Translations under genes and position numbers: made by a program
From: Epiperipatus broadwayi
Lineage: Eukaryota > Onychophora > Udeonychophora > Euonychophora > Peripatidae
Assembly: GCA_028023455.1 (NCBI GenBank)
Contig: JAQFVV010006216.1
Coordinates: 5,038,877 to 5,102,876, forward strand
DNA: 64,000 bases
Direction of reading: 5' to 3'
Shown: positions 1 to 12,779 of the stretch, one piece after another
Position numbering within the stretch: the first letter of the stretch is position 1
Layout of the letters: every line of letters starts with the position of its first letter
The notes under the pieces: generated by a model
Database searches by the model: none
Told to the model about the DNA's origin: nothing
Seen by the model: the letters and a program-made list of their open reading frames with translations, nothing else

Positions 1-1800
1 AATTATTTACTCTTTTGGTTTACACACACATATATATATATTGAACCGGATTGATATCTGATTCAATTGTTTTATTACTAAAATTTTTAAAAAAAAAACT
101 TTTAATTTTCATTAAATGTCTAATGTTAAAATTTTTTTATTATTTATAAAGAGTACGTGTATTAAAACACATATGTGTTTATATTTAAAATAGATCATTT
201 TAAAGTTTATAGAATTGATTTTAAAATAGTTTACTTTCACTGCTTTTTTTTAGTCAATTTAATTAAAAACAAGCAAACATATTGATTACATTCCTGTCTC
301 TTATTTTTATCAGTTCTAATTTAATTCTAAAAGCGGAGATTTAATTGTATGTTTTTGTTTTAGTTTAAAATAATCCCTGGTTAAAATTCTTTATTAGATT
401 GGGTGGGAGATTGATATTTGCCCTGCCTAAGGCATAGAATTTGACAACAAGGAAAGTTTTTTGTGGGAAATGTAGTGAGGTATAAATAGCCCTGCCAATT
501 TTGAGAGGATAGTTGTTACTTATGGTTGACTAGACAAGCTGTTTCCCAAGTGAGATTCAATATTCTTCTACACACTTTGATTGCAGCCTGTTGAGATTCT
601 AGAGAGCCTTGACCAAGAAAATACTCCATCAAAGTGATTTGTTCGTCTTTTTGTTTCTAATAGTCATTCTAATTGACCTGTTGAACTTCATACTATTAGC
701 AGTTCGGACATTTAATTCCTGTTAAAAAAAAACTCTCAATTGTTAAAAAACTTCATTACTTTACATGATGTCCAAATATAATACTCTATGTTTTGTCATC
801 ATCAAAATGCCATGCTAACTTAAACAAAGGATGAATGCCATGAATGTCTAAAATAAACAGAATCCTGTGCCTCTATCTTGCCATTGTCAAAGGACCTGAA
901 AAATGAACTAACATAAAAGTGTGCACTCTCCATGAACATTGCTTTACCATAAAGTAAATATTTTCTTTTATTCTAGCCAGGATAAATTCTTTTAGTTAAA
1001 TCTCCACTCAATCTTAAACATAAATCTATATTCATAATCAATATTTAATCTCATATTTAATATTTGTTGTGTTTTTTATTGTATTTTGTAGTGGGTCTTG
1101 GAATTTTAGTTTTAAGATTCCAAGTTTGCTTTCAATTTTGTTTATTGGAGAGTGACCAGTAAGTTTGTATTTTTATGCCTAACCTTTTTTTTAAAAAAAT
1201 GCTTTAGCAGTCTTGTATATTTTTAAATGCTCACCTTTAATTATTTTATTATCCCATAATTGATTTTAAATACTGTATTTGTGCTTTTGCAAACCACGAA
1301 ATCATTTGGCTGGCAATTTCTCATATTTATTGTTCTAGTTTTCCATATGTGGAAATTTTGTTTCTTCTTTTATGTTTCTGAATTCGGAAACTGGAATTGT
1401 TTTTTTCTTTGTAATTTTTATCTTTTTGTAAATTACAGATGAAAGAGAGTTTCATTCTGCTAAAGTATTTAATGCTTTAAGATTTTCTCTTCATATGCAT
1501 TCTTTGATAAACTAACTTATAAAAATCTAGGAACGTTTACATTTAGCTTTACTCAGAACTTGTTTCGTAAGTTTATTTTTTAATTATAATTATTTTGCTT
1601 CCTTGAAATGCTTGGGCAGACATAACTGCTTTTCTAATTATTTGCTTGTCTCCTATTGAGACCTTTAATTATTATTCTTAGATTAGTTTTTGCCAATCGT
1701 TTAGTTGGGGATTCGCCAGTTTTAATTGTTTGTTTTTCTTTCATTCTGTATCATATTTTTCATTTGTTCTTTGAGTAAATCAATCATCTTTACTTTAAAC
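1..1800. other. AT-rich non-coding stretch
   Basis: No reading frame with recognisable domain content was seen on either strand. Homopolymer A/T runs dominate. The only signal is a TATA-like block near 481, listed separately. Confidence 0.5.
478..492 (+). promoter_or_regulatory. TATA-box-like element, possible LTR or gene promoter
   Basis: The string TATAAATAGCCC sits in a locally less AT-rich block (about 400-620). Such a context can mark a polymerase II promoter or the U3/R part of a solo LTR. No partner LTR copy or downstream coding exon was found, so this is weak. Confidence 0.22.
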
Positions 1801-1804
1801 ATAG

Positions 1805-2027
1805 TATATAAAATGCATTAACATGCACAAGCACACAAAGCTAAAAACAAATAAAGAAAATATATATTATTTTAATATCTATTCATTAAATAACTAAGCA
1901 CTTTCAAGGTTCAAATCCCTCATAATCATAGCACTTAGCCATTTAATGAATAGGTATTAAAATAATATATATTTTCTTTATTTGTTTTTAGCTTTGTGTG
2001 CTTGTGCGTGTTAGCGCATTTTATATA
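1805..2027. repeat. Inverted repeat (foldback/MITE-like), ~87-bp arms
   Basis: Arms at about 1805-1891 and 1941-2027 are near-perfect reverse complements. They run from an ATATAAAATGC end inwards to an ATTCATTAAAT/ATTTAATGAAT junction. The ~50-bp loop contains GGTTCAAATCC, one base away from the tRNA B-box consensus GGTTCGAATCC. That makes a tRNA-derived insertion in the loop conceivable, but no full tRNA fold was found. Confidence 0.75.
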
Positions 2028-2500
2028 TTTTGATTCATAATTAGCCACAAAGTATAAACTATTTGCTTATTTAAACATAGTATTAGATGCAGTTTCAACC
2101 AGCATATGACATTCTTGGTCATGACAAATTTTTTGGCCTAGAAAAGCTTGCTGGCACTGGTTTCATTGATTTATTTCAAGAACATATTGTTTTCATATCT
2201 GTGAATGGGAAAACCAATGTTTAGGTGAATTCTCTTCTGAAAGAAATTTGCACCCTCCCTTTATAATTCGCTATTAGAAGATCAGTCTGTCTGCTAGAGC
2301 ATTGCATTTTAGTCTTTCTGGTACGCGCCTGAGCTAATCCCATTTGTTATCTTATAAATGTTTTCTTATAAGTTATTTTTCTCTTAAATAAAATTTTTAA
2401 AATATGTTTAAACTTAATGTGGCTGACGTTTGTCTTAGTACTTTTGTTTCCCAATTGTCTAAACAATATTTAAGGTTTCTTGTTTCTCCCTGAGTATAGT

Positions 2501-2950
2501 CAGCACAAACCATCATCATCCATTCTGATCACAGTAAATAAATTTTTCCAGGTATGTAGCGACCTGGTGGCGCCCTCTGTGATCAGGATAGATTGAGGGT
2601 CTAGTACAATATATATTATTGTGATCTATGCTGAAATGGATCATATAAAGTGTTATGTCTAGCTGATCTAAGAGGGGCATTTCCCAAAAGCACAAATCAC
2701 CAATAAACAGTTAATATTTAGATAATTTAATGAAGGATTCTTAGTAGCATTTTAACTACTTACATATATACTGTGATGGGCACTCTTGGAGTGGCCCACA
2801 CAAGGTGGCTGTAGCTAAAGCTACAACTCATGTATATAGAAAAATATTAGTGTGTATTAATTTAAGCTGTATTTATCATTATTGCAATCGCAGTAAATTA
2901 AGTTCAAATTATATAAACGTACTGTAAAACTGATGATGATGGTCTGTGCA
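2501..2950. repeat. 450-bp TIR-like element
   Basis: CAGCACAAACCATCATCATC at 2501-2520 is mirrored by GATGATGATGGTCTGTGC at about 2932-2949, giving ~18-20-bp terminal inverted repeats with few mismatches. The interior includes a GC-richer patch (ACCTGGTGGCGCCCTC) and no coding potential. Non-autonomous DNA transposon is the simplest reading; part of the match is a simple GAT repeat. Confidence 0.35.
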
Positions 2951-2959
2951 TATATATTT

Positions 2960-4397
2960 TTACCCACACACAAGAATAAAGCAAATATTCAAAGCTATAA
3001 TTTGTAATTTTATGTATATCATAATATATATGCGAGTAATATTTTGTTTTATTTTTTTAACTATAGCAAATACTTCACATTTACAATTTTTTTAAAGTTG
3101 TTCATGTGTTGGAATATATTTATAAAAAAATGATTAAAAGTAATTGTAAATGGCCCAACGCATCTATATTTTTTTTTGTTATCAGATATTTTCTTTGCTA
3201 ATAAGTTAAAGCAAAGTTAGGTGGCTATTATTTTACCAAATGTTAAATTTTACTAATGTATTAATGGTCCTCCTGTTTTGTATTTTACTTTTTAAGAACA
3301 AAAGAGTCTGTGGCAATGAGACATCAAAATCAGCAGAAAACATCTGATTTTTATTTTTGATTTGTGTTTTTTTTTTAGTTTTGATCTTTTTGTCAGGAAA
3401 AGTAAGAAAACTTTTCTTTGTGTCAAAATTAAAAATTGTAAATGGAACTCACTCAATCAGTCAAGGTGATCTGAGTAAAATCAAGATAAAATTTTAAAAG
3501 ATTAAAGTAAGTCATTATAACATTAAAGTGTAAAAAGCTATATGCATTGGTCTAGTCCATCAACCATGAAGATATTGTAATGAGTGTGCTATATAAGCAG
3601 CTCGCCATGTACTGAGGGTTTTATTATGATTATTATTGCTGTGGTTATTGTTGACTACTACAGAAGCATAGAAAGAAGGGTGAAAATATAGAATAATCTA
3701 ATACATGGTGAAATATGGTTGCAGAAGTATTGCATTGCTGTGCAGAGTTCCTTTCATCTGACTGATGATTGACAGCTATATGCTGCTGAGGCTGTTTATT
3801 GAGGCCACATCTAAGAAAGTGACATTGATCATCCAATATTAAAGAAACTAATAAGAAAAGGGAACAAAGCCGAGCTTGGCTTTAAATAAAAGTGCCAACA
3901 ATTTATGCAAATAAGTTGCAATTTTATTGATGCTGCTATAAAGAAGAAAATATTGAGTAGAAACCTCAAGAAGATGAAAATATCTACATTAGCCAGTGAA
4001 ATGAATATAAAATTCCACTTCAGTGCATGCACCCAGCTTCTTCCAAGCCATCACCATGTAGCCACTTAATTCCAGCTGATGATGATGATGAAGATCTTAA
4101 TGCCTACATCTTACTAAAGTAAAGTGAAGTCCTTGCTGTCCTATTGTTCAGTTGTGTAGCACACTCAGAAAGCCTGAAATCCGGATGAAGTCTGAAGACA
4201 CTAGAAGGTATAAATTTTGTTATTTTATTCATTTATCATTTTATTTAAATATTGTTTGTATGTGTTAATAAGAATGAATCTCATTGATATATGTATTTTT
4301 TTGGTATACATGTATGTCAAATTGTTTATCCACAAAGTGTGGGATTGTTCATGTGAAACCATCCTTCCATCTTAAAGTTTAATATGCCTAGATGTGC

Positions 4398-4431
<34 letters not shown>

Positions 4432-6150
4432 TTATGCATGTTTTCTATTTGTTTTATTATGTGTATAGCATAAAAAAATATAAAATGAATTTAAATTATA
4501 ATTATGCTTTTTCTCCACATGTGCTTGATTTATATACAAATGCACGCTTATAAAATGTTATGTAAATAGTGGAAAGGATATGCAAATAGACATACATGTA
4601 TAACCATATTTTATTGATATTATATAAAATGACTAACACTTAATAAAGATATTTATATGAAATAAGAGAGGGAGTTCCATATCTAAATTGCATAAAGATT
4701 AGTATTAATTTTCTTTTCATATTAAAATGCTGGGGGGGGGGGGGTAGAGAATGTATTTTTTATGTATGTATTTGGTGATGGGTTATTTGGGGTAAATGAA
4801 TATTTGTTTTTATTTCATAAATTATGTCTTCATGAATGTCTCATTTGTTTTTCTCTCTCCAACAATATTAAATGCATATACTTCCAATAGTGGCTTAATC
4901 CAACAATAACCTGGGATAAAGAGATGACTGGGCTTAGCCCATGGGACACTACTTTATTGGGGGTTAAAATTTTGATTTCATGTGGATGTCCTTCTTTATT
5001 TATTTATGTCATATGTTTCATTGGTAATTGTATATCCTTTTGGAAGAGATTTTATCTTTCTGGAAGTGGTACATAAAGGCCAGGTTTAAATTTGGCCTTT
5101 CAAAGGTATGCAATGGCAAAAGCATTGACATCCATCACCATAGCAATAGAGTTTTAGCAGGGGAGAGATCAGGAAATATAACAAGTTTTGGTTTGATCTC
5201 TCTCATTTAACAATTCAATAGGGTAATTTTAAGGTATTAAATACGGAGTGTAGTATTGAGTTGATAATGATCCCATACTCTGATGCACAACAGTTATTTC
5301 ATGTTCAGTTCTGTGTGCATGGAAAGAATCCACAGGGTAAGAGAGGGCATTGACTAGTACAATACAATCATTTAACATAAGAAGGCCTGAAGGCATACAT
5401 AAATAATAATTTAGATCAAGAGTCCTAGCTGACTGTTCATACATTCAGAGGCCAGCTCTCCACCCTTGAAGTCACTGTGCCATGGGAGACAATTTGCTTC
5501 AATGTATATGTCTGTGTGCACAGGTGATGTTCCAAGAATGAAGTGTAATCATGTTCATCAAATTAGTACTGATGCATTCATTGCTTAATCCCTGCAGTTG
5601 ATTGATTCGTACTCCCATTTGTCTGCTCAGGTGATTCTTCATTTTAATCTCCATACAAGAATTTGCATCATTATCCTTCTGACTTTAATTAATGAGTTAT
5701 TTTTATAGTTTGTTTATCTCATAAAGGAAATCTAATTCCAATTCCTTTAATTGTTTTATTTCATTAATGATGTATTCTACTCTCATTAATTAGACTTATT
5801 ACTTTTAGAAAATAATATTTTTCTAATCTTAAAATTTATAAATCTTTTACTTACTATTTTAAAAGAATCAGTCTTTTAAAATTCTTTAATTTATTAAATT
5901 TATTAGATTTTCCCATTATGTTTATATTTATATATGTATATGCATTTAAGCATACACATACATGTCATTAACTTCCCAAGTTCAGAGATGAGTTTTAAAC
6001 ACTGAACTTACTATGAGTTATTATGATACTGGGTTTTTTTATCTTCCTTTTAGCATGCTGTTGTGAATTATGTTTCAAATCATTGGGTGCATTTTCAGGA
6101 AATATAATTGTTTGAAAATCACAATCATTATTTTTATTTTTCATGTCTAC
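2960..6150. other. Unresolved non-coding stretch with simple repeats
   Basis: No supportable gene. It contains an (AT)n(GT)n microsatellite at 4397-4431 and a run of 13 G at 4732-4744. A moderately GC-richer block at about 5030-5660 may be a decayed element: short minus-strand ORFs occur there, but no motif could be assigned. Confidence 0.4.
4397..4431. repeat. (AT)n(GT)n microsatellite
   Basis: A compound dinucleotide repeat, about seven AT units followed by about eleven GT units. Confidence 0.9.
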
Positions 6151-6162
6151 ACTCATATCTAG

Positions 6163-6430
6163 CTACCAGACATGACTAAGGGCTAGAGCTTTTGCTCTGC
6201 TGATATCCTGCTGACTATTATGCAGACACTTTACTATATGCTTCCCATCCTTGACTGGAATCAGCATACAATCACCTTTTATAATGCAGAGTTTGTGTAC
6301 TAACAGTTGTTTCTGGATATTCCATAGCTCTTTGTGAAGGAAACTGGGACATTGCATTGGCCAGCCTTCTCCAATCTGTTTCATAATCTATTGGTGGCCA
6401 TTGTCTTTGGCTGTCCAATGAGCTACAACT
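6163..6430 (-). pseudogene. Ty3/Gypsy pol fragment (RNase H-integrase linker and integrase zinc-binding region)
   Basis: The minus-strand frame 6384-6163 ends in residues resembling the HHCC zinc-binding N-terminus of Gypsy integrases of the K02A2.6-like type: a CLHNSQQDISRAK block followed by LALSHVW and then a stop. Just upstream, in a frame broken by a stop near 6390, the peptide AHWTAKDN and then EGWP resemble the linker between RNase H and integrase. No LTRs, reverse transcriptase or DDE core were found nearby, so this is a truncated relic. The family call rests on motif spacing recalled from related elements. Confidence 0.55.
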
Positions 6431-6529
6431 TTAGATTTTTACTCTTGATTTCAGTACATCTTTGTACTTCATTTCTATATGTTTCTGGTCATCATGGATC
6501 TTCTCTGACCTACTTTTGTTAATTATTGG

Positions 6530-7970
6530 CTGCTGAAATGGTTTCTGCTCTCTGAATGTATCTATTTACCCAAATTCATCTTAACCCCCTCAGAAAGTTT
6601 TTTCTCTCTGGGCCATTAATTTTTTTAGTAATTGTTATTTTTATTCCCATTTCACTGAACCAGTCTCATCCTAATGTAGGATTGATAGGGGCATGTCCTC
6701 CATATCATTGAAAATCTGATCATGAAAACCCAAATCCCATGCTGATGCCTATATTCAAATCCCCTATACTTACAATTAAGCTCCAGGTTTGTGTAGAGTG
6801 CCTGGTTTTCAAATATTTACAATATTAAATACTAAAACTCCAATTTGAATTTTCAAATTTTTCTTACCACAGAGATAAGAAATTCCCAAGTAATGATTAT
6901 AATCATGTCACATTATTCGCACTGAGTGGATCTCCTGTATGGAGAGTTTTGCCTGTTTTAATAACAGTTATGAGCAAGCGTAAGAAATGGTGTTCATGTG
7001 ATGATTATCAGTTTAACAGATTAATAATTCGAATGCAGAGCTATATGAATAATACATAGCTTTAAAAAAATGTTTGATAATCTATAAGAATACCATAATT
7101 CTATTAAATTCACATATGAACTTTTTTATAAAGTAATAAAATTATTGCAAACAAGCAGAAAAAGTAATTTGAATACTTTTTAAATAATTATACATGCATT
7201 AACATAACTTCATTTAGAAATCAATATATTATAACTACTCATTTACATTTGCACACACATGCATATATATATATTATAATGTTTTCTGTCTTGCTAGGCC
7301 TCTACACGCAATATAAACTGCGCGCGAGTTGATCAAGTTATGACAAAAAGAATAAAGTTGTATTTCTATTTCTAAAAACATAACTATATTTCATGATCAA
7401 CTCTGTCTAGTAATTGTTGAGAATTGTGTTATTGATGAAATCAGCTTTTAATTTATTTAATATGGGTGCCAGGATTCAAAAGAATCCACTAAAATCTGTC
7501 GCCAGCACGTCTCACAAATAACAAAAAAGAAAAATACTTTTAAACTAATCGGTATTGCATCATACCATAAGGAGAATTATTTTTTTGAGATTATTATTCC
7601 TGGGCTTATTCAAACATATTGGCAAAGGTAAATTACATTTTTAAATCTTACTAAGATAATAATAAATTTAATAATAAACACTAATAATTATTGTTAATAA
7701 CATACATATGAAAATTGGTATTAGAAATATTTTTATTCTAATATATTAAAAATGTTTGAAGTAAATTATTTATCAAATAAATTGGAAAGAGCACACGTAA
7801 TTCAGACATGAAATATTAATAAAATAAATGACAGTTGAACAATTAAAAAGTTCTTGGTTAAATAAGAGTCTCTTGATCAATTAAATTAAAGTCTCTATCG
7901 GGATCCTATTATACGTATATTTTTTAAGAATTGTTTGCAAACCCTTAAATTTGTCACAATAAGGAATTAT
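6530..7970. other. AT-rich non-coding stretch
   Basis: Nothing coding was seen. The segment 6936-6976 is a short copy of the dispersed repeat whose inverted pair lies at 51.64-52.04 kb. Confidence 0.4.
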
Positions 7971-7978
7971 GAAACATA

Positions 7979-8272
7979 ACTTACCGGTAAATTTAGTGAA
8001 TTCAGTAGTAGATAACTATGCATAGTTTTTTGGGTAAAATGAGCTCGGCCTTTTGGTTAATATTTGATCTTGTGGTCCATTCTCCTAGTCGGTCACGAAG
8101 GCTTTTCTGGTGTACATCTTCAGGCACAATGTCTGCAGAAGCTCCAGTTCACTCCGACATCTTGAATTATTTTAGTGTAGAGTGATTCTGGATGTATTAT
8201 TGTTATCCAGGACCGACCAGAGAAACAAACGAAATGACGTTCTTCAAACTGACCTCTGCCTTTTATACTAGA
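7979..8272 (-). promoter_or_regulatory. Candidate minus-strand promoter plus first exon (or LTR fragment)
   Basis: On the minus strand, TATAAAAGGC lies at about 8260-8270. A less AT-rich segment then runs to a splice-donor-like ACCG|GTAAGT at about 7979-7986. A short ORF of about 44 codons (ending in a stop) is open in the segment, but the only early ATG (near 8160) is followed by a stop after three codons. TATA, a ~250-bp exon-sized segment and a consensus donor together suggest a first non-coding exon. An LTR U3-R fragment would give the same picture. No downstream exon was identified. Confidence 0.3.
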
Positions 8273-8299
8273 GGCCCAGTTTTCCGACTTCTGCACATG

Positions 8300-9310
8300 C
8301 TATTATCATGGCGTTTTTTGGTTCATAATCTTGTAGATTCTTTATAAAATTTACATTATAAGTTCTCTTTTTTTTATCAAGTTTTTCGGCCATCTTTAAT
8401 TAGCCAAAATATTTTTCATTTAGCTTATCTTTTTACTTGCTTTTGGAATTCTTTTGTTCTCTCCAATTCTACTTTTATTTCTAATTACATTAAAAAAAAT
8501 ACAAAAGAATAATTTAATTTCATTGTACGTTTTTTTAAAAAAATAAATTATACTCAAAAAAAAATCTAAATTTACTTTTATTATTTTTTTTTTTTAGCTT
8601 TTACCAAATGCCAATATATTTGCACTGTATATAAATAAACGGTACAATATATATATATCTTAATGAAGTTAAAACAGATTTTTATAATCTTCAAATTGCA
8701 AAGATTGCAAGTTTGATGAGATATATATTATACAGAAATTGTAACATACGGCAATAATTATTTTAGCTTCAAAACCATTAGGACTTTTTTAAAAAATATA
8801 TAAATCAATGAAGTTGCTGTTTCTATTGTTTCAGTTTATAAAAATAAAGATAATAAAAAGACTATAATAACTGTTATGAAATATTACTGATACCCATTAC
8901 AGCAAAACTATTTTCAGTTTATTTTCTTGTATTATTTACTTCTTATCATAGATAAATGTTTTGCAGAAGCTCATTCATTATGGTTTTAAAATATCATGAA
9001 GCCTTGTTTAAAAAAAATCTGTTCCCAAGAAAATGTTTTAAGCACAATGCAATCTATGTAATGACTGTATTGAAAAATGTGTCAATGTTTAAAATTAACT
9101 AGTAGCTCTCTGGTCTTTTGTAATATTATATAGTCCAAGGATGGGCAAAGGCAGCTCTCTGAAATGAATGGGACTCTTAATCAAGTTAAGTGCAGCTCTC
9201 ATTGAAATCCTATTTTATTTTTATTATTTCAGATTTTTTTTAATTGCTCAAAAATTTGTAATATGATAGAAATTTTTATCAAACATTTTTATTCTTTATT
9301 TTATTACTGC
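8300..9310. other. AT-rich non-coding stretch
   Basis: Long A and T homopolymers and a short (TA)n near 8647. No coding or structural feature was supported. Confidence 0.5.
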
Positions 9311-9314
9311 TGTG

Positions 9315-9885
9315 TGCTATGCAAAAATATATGCACCCAGGAGTTTATAGAGACTTTCCCAGATCCCTAGCTGATTCAAATTAGATTGAGCATGTACCAT
9401 CATAGACCAATAAGCATAGGTATAGGTAACAAATTTTCAATAATATAAATGTCCAATAGGGGAGGATGCCCTCTGAATGCTCACAGTCTGGAAGAGCAAC
9501 TGCATATAAAAGGCCCACCCAATAAACTCAAATACACAAGAGAAGGACCTGGACTGGCCTTCATACCCAGTTAATCCCCACTGAAGATGCAAATGCAGGA
9601 CCTAGGCAAACATAAAGGCCAAACTGGTCTATATTATTATTTGTCAGTATGCCTTAGGGCATAAATCAGCAAATTGTAACAGTACTTATTTATTTATTTA
9701 TAATAATCTGTGGATAATAATTAATTGTAGATAATTACTTATTGCAGCTTATTATAACCTTTTTATTAAAATAATTTAACCATACTGTGCTTTTGAGAGT
9801 TTTATTTTATCAATTCACATATGCTATTTTTGGTACATAATAAGTAACTAGATTGTAGTGATCAAATCCAAGCTCGAACATAGCA
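9315..9885 (+). repeat. 5' LTR of the Gypsy element
   Basis: It begins TGCTATG and ends CATAGCA, a perfect 7-bp terminal inverted repeat with the canonical TG...CA. The TATA box GCATATAAAAGGC lies at about 9502-9514. A TTTTATTAAAATAATTTAA tract precedes the 3' end. It aligns over its whole length with 13909-14480. Confidence 0.92.
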
Positions 9886-10082
9886 TACTATTTGGCATAA
9901 TTGATAGTTGAAGGGAGAACAAAGCATGGTAAAAACTCATTATACTACCAGAGTACAAAAAACTGGGTTAAAACCTAGAAAGAAAGGTTTAATGGATTAA
10001 AAGTGTTAGTTAGTGAGTCACCAAGGAAGATGGCTACAACATAGGTATGTATTGGCAAATTCTGTGTTAATAGTCTTTACGA

Positions 10083-10884
10083 GTGGCTGCAGTATACAAA
10101 GCATTTAGAATATTAAAAATCGTTAATAAAATCAAAGATGCTATGATGAAAAATGTCACACTACTACATTTTGGAGGACCAGGTGTAATTGAAGTCACAA
10201 ATCAGTTATGTGCACCCAAAGATCGAGAAAGACTACCATACACCAATCTAGTTAGGTGGTTGGATGGCCATTTTAGCCCAGAGCCATCAAAGCATGTTGC
10301 TCATCTTCATTTGCATAATGGATGCCAGGTGAAAGGGAAAATTTGTAGAGATTTTGATACTGCCTTATGGGATTTTGTAAAATTGTGTATATGGAGACTA
10401 CCTAGAAAAAGCCTTATTAGAACAATTTTTATGGGGTATGAGCAATGACAAGCTCCATCAGCATCTATTGACTGTCCCAGATCTCACATATCCTGAGGCC
10501 ATAAAAAGAGAGATGACCTACAAACTGGTACTAAGCAGCTCCAAGGAGTTCCAACAAGCTAACCTGGAGGCTACAAAACAAACCTCAATCTGCAAAACAA
10601 GCAAAGCAGAAGAGCTACCAAACCCAAAACCGCAATGTTATCATTACAGCAAAATTGGATACCTTGCATGTGAATGCAGCTGGAAAAATGTAAAATGCAA
10701 AAAATGCAAAAAGATTGGCCACTTAGCTAAAGTTTGCTATACAAAAAATAAAACAAAGTATAATGACAAATCACCAGCAAATAAGTATAGCAAATTGGAA
10801 TGTTTTACCAAAATAAACAAGGCAGAAATCAAAAGCAGTCAGCAAATAATGTTGGCAGTAGAGTTATGCAACAAATCTATATAA
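10083..10884 (+). pseudogene. gag polyprotein relic with CCHC zinc knuckles
   Basis: The first part (10083-10448) reads as a Gypsy capsid-type gag, with LPYTNLVRWLDGHFSPEP and FDTALWDFVKLC segments. A frameshift near 10385-10440 moves the frame, which continues in 10438-10884 with NDKLHQHLLTVPDLTYPEA. Two zinc knuckles follow. The first, CYHYSKIGYLACEC, has lost its second Cys and its His. The second, CKKCKKIGHLAKVC, keeps the CX2CX4HX4C pattern. The frame stops at 10882-10884, immediately before the protease. In a living element this protein would form the particle and bind RNA. Confidence 0.85.
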
Positions 10885-12280
10885 ATGGAGATAGACAGTG
10901 GAAACAGGGTATCCATCATATCACAAAGGGACTGGTCTGAACTAAAAATGTCAAAACCAACCAAAAATAGTAAAAACCAAACTCAAGGCAATGATGCAAA
11001 TGGTAATCCTATTCAAATAGTCGGGACAGTAGAAGTTATGGTAGCCATAAATAATCATCAGAAAAAACAGCTTATATTTAGTCATGGCAGTATAGCACCC
11101 CTTTTGTGTAAAGAATGGTTTGCTCCATTAGATATTAAAATCTGCATGATAAACAAAATTAACATCAAAAGAGAAATAACTAAATTCCCTAAACTGTTTA
11201 CTGAAGAGCAGGGAAAAATCAATACTACTGCTGTGGAAATTGAGTTTCATCAAAGCACAAAAGCAGTTGACTGCAAGCCTAGAAAGATATCTTTTGCTCT
11301 GAAATCATGAGTTGAAGAGGCTTTAGATGATATGGTAAAAAAAGGTGTATTGATCCCAGTTGAAGACACAGAATAGGCTACTCCAATTTAAGTCATAAAA
11401 TAAAATGGATAAATCTATTATATGTGGAGACAAAAAGCCCATACCCAGTTCCAAATATTAGAGAAATACTGGCTGGATTGAAAGGAGCAAACTGCTTCAC
11501 AAAACTGGACTTAAATCCTGCATTTCATCAGATTCCAGTGACAAAGGAAACTGTGGTGCTTCTAACTACAACAACTCACAAAGGACTGTATAGTTGTAAT
11601 CATCTTCCTTTCAGCATAAAAATTGTCCTGAATGCATTTCAAGCTAAAATAGACAGGCTGTTGGAAGGATTGGAAGGAACAATGTTATATTTTGACAACA
11701 TACTAGTAACAGCTGACTCCAAAGCAGCATAGCAAAGTAAATTAGAAAAAGTTTGTGAATGCTTAAAAAAATGTAGAGTAAAACTAAGCTAGCAAAAATG
11801 TATTAGGAGTGCTAAAGAAATAAAGTTCTTAGGATATATCATTTCAAGTGCAGAAGTTAGACCTGATCCTGGGAAGATTAATGTTATCGTGAATGCACTG
11901 GCCTCCAAAAACCTCAAAGAACTTCAGGTCTTTTTGGGATTGGTTATACTTTCTTAAGGGCAAAGCACATGTAGCCACTTCTTTGTATGAACTGCTTCGA
12001 AAAAATCTGTGCTGGTGTTGGAAAGAGCTGCAATAGAACACTTCAGAAAATGAAAGCATTACTTACATCAAACCAATTGTTAGTGCATTACAATAATAAC
12101 ATCAATGTAATGTTAACAACTGATGCATCTGAATGGAATTGGTATGGTACTCAGTGATCCATCACAGAATAGTGAATGACCAATATCATCCAGGTCTAGA
12201 ATGTTATCAAAAACTGAGAAAAATTACAGCCAAGTGTACAAGGAGGCATTGGCTGTCATATCAGCAGTTCACAAATTTCA

Positions 12281-12318
<38 letters not shown>

Positions 12319-12480
12319 TGAAATTTGTATATATATATATATATATATATGGCTGATTAGTTAAAATAATAGCAGACTACCGCCCATTATTGGGGATATT
12401 CAACAATAAAAAAGCTGCTCCTGACTACTTGAGCTCTCGATTTGCTGGTATAATTTGTTGTCTTCATATGACTATGAATT
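10885..12480 (+). pseudogene. pol relic: protease, reverse transcriptase and RNase H
   Basis: Directly after the gag stop, the frame resumes with the aspartic protease signature IDSG and runs to 11310. After a stretch with several stops, 11424-11732 carries reverse transcriptase: FTKLDLNPAFHQIP (motif A) and LYFDNILVT. The second catalytic aspartate of the usual YxDD box is Asn, which should abolish polymerisation. The connection continues through EIKFLGYI and RPDPGKI (about 11815-11880). RNase H starts at LTTDASEWN (about 12110-12140) but breaks into stops soon after. A TA microsatellite has expanded inside the RNase H region at about 12284-12350. Confidence 0.88.
12271..12350. repeat. (TA)n microsatellite forming a 58-bp perfect palindrome
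   Basis: ACAAATTTCACCAATATA... at 12271 runs through a TA tract into its exact reverse complement, ending at 12328. A second TA tract follows to 12350. The flanking unique sequence is RNase H coding sequence of the Gypsy element, so the tract arose after insertion. Confidence 0.92.
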
Positions 12481-12779
12481 AGTATATAGTATGCAGATGC
12501 TCTATCATGTATACTAGATATAATGAAGAAAACAGATGCTAAAGTTGATATAAATTATTTGGACCATTGAAGGGCCAAAAACTGTAGACAGCAAAACTAT
12601 TGCCAGGTAGACTCAAGAAACAGCAGAATATCAAATGTTCATGAGCTTGATTAGAAAGGATGGCCCAGAAAATGACCCCACTATGTACATAAGTCTTTAT
12701 GGAATATGCATCAACAACTATCAATGTTAAAGGGATGCATAGTGATGGGTGATAAAGTATTGGTTCCTCCAATAGGTCA

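Noticed and set aside
4732-4744. G13 run as a functional G-quadruplex
   Set aside because: A single homopolymer run without neighbouring G-tracts; length may also be a sequencing uncertainty.
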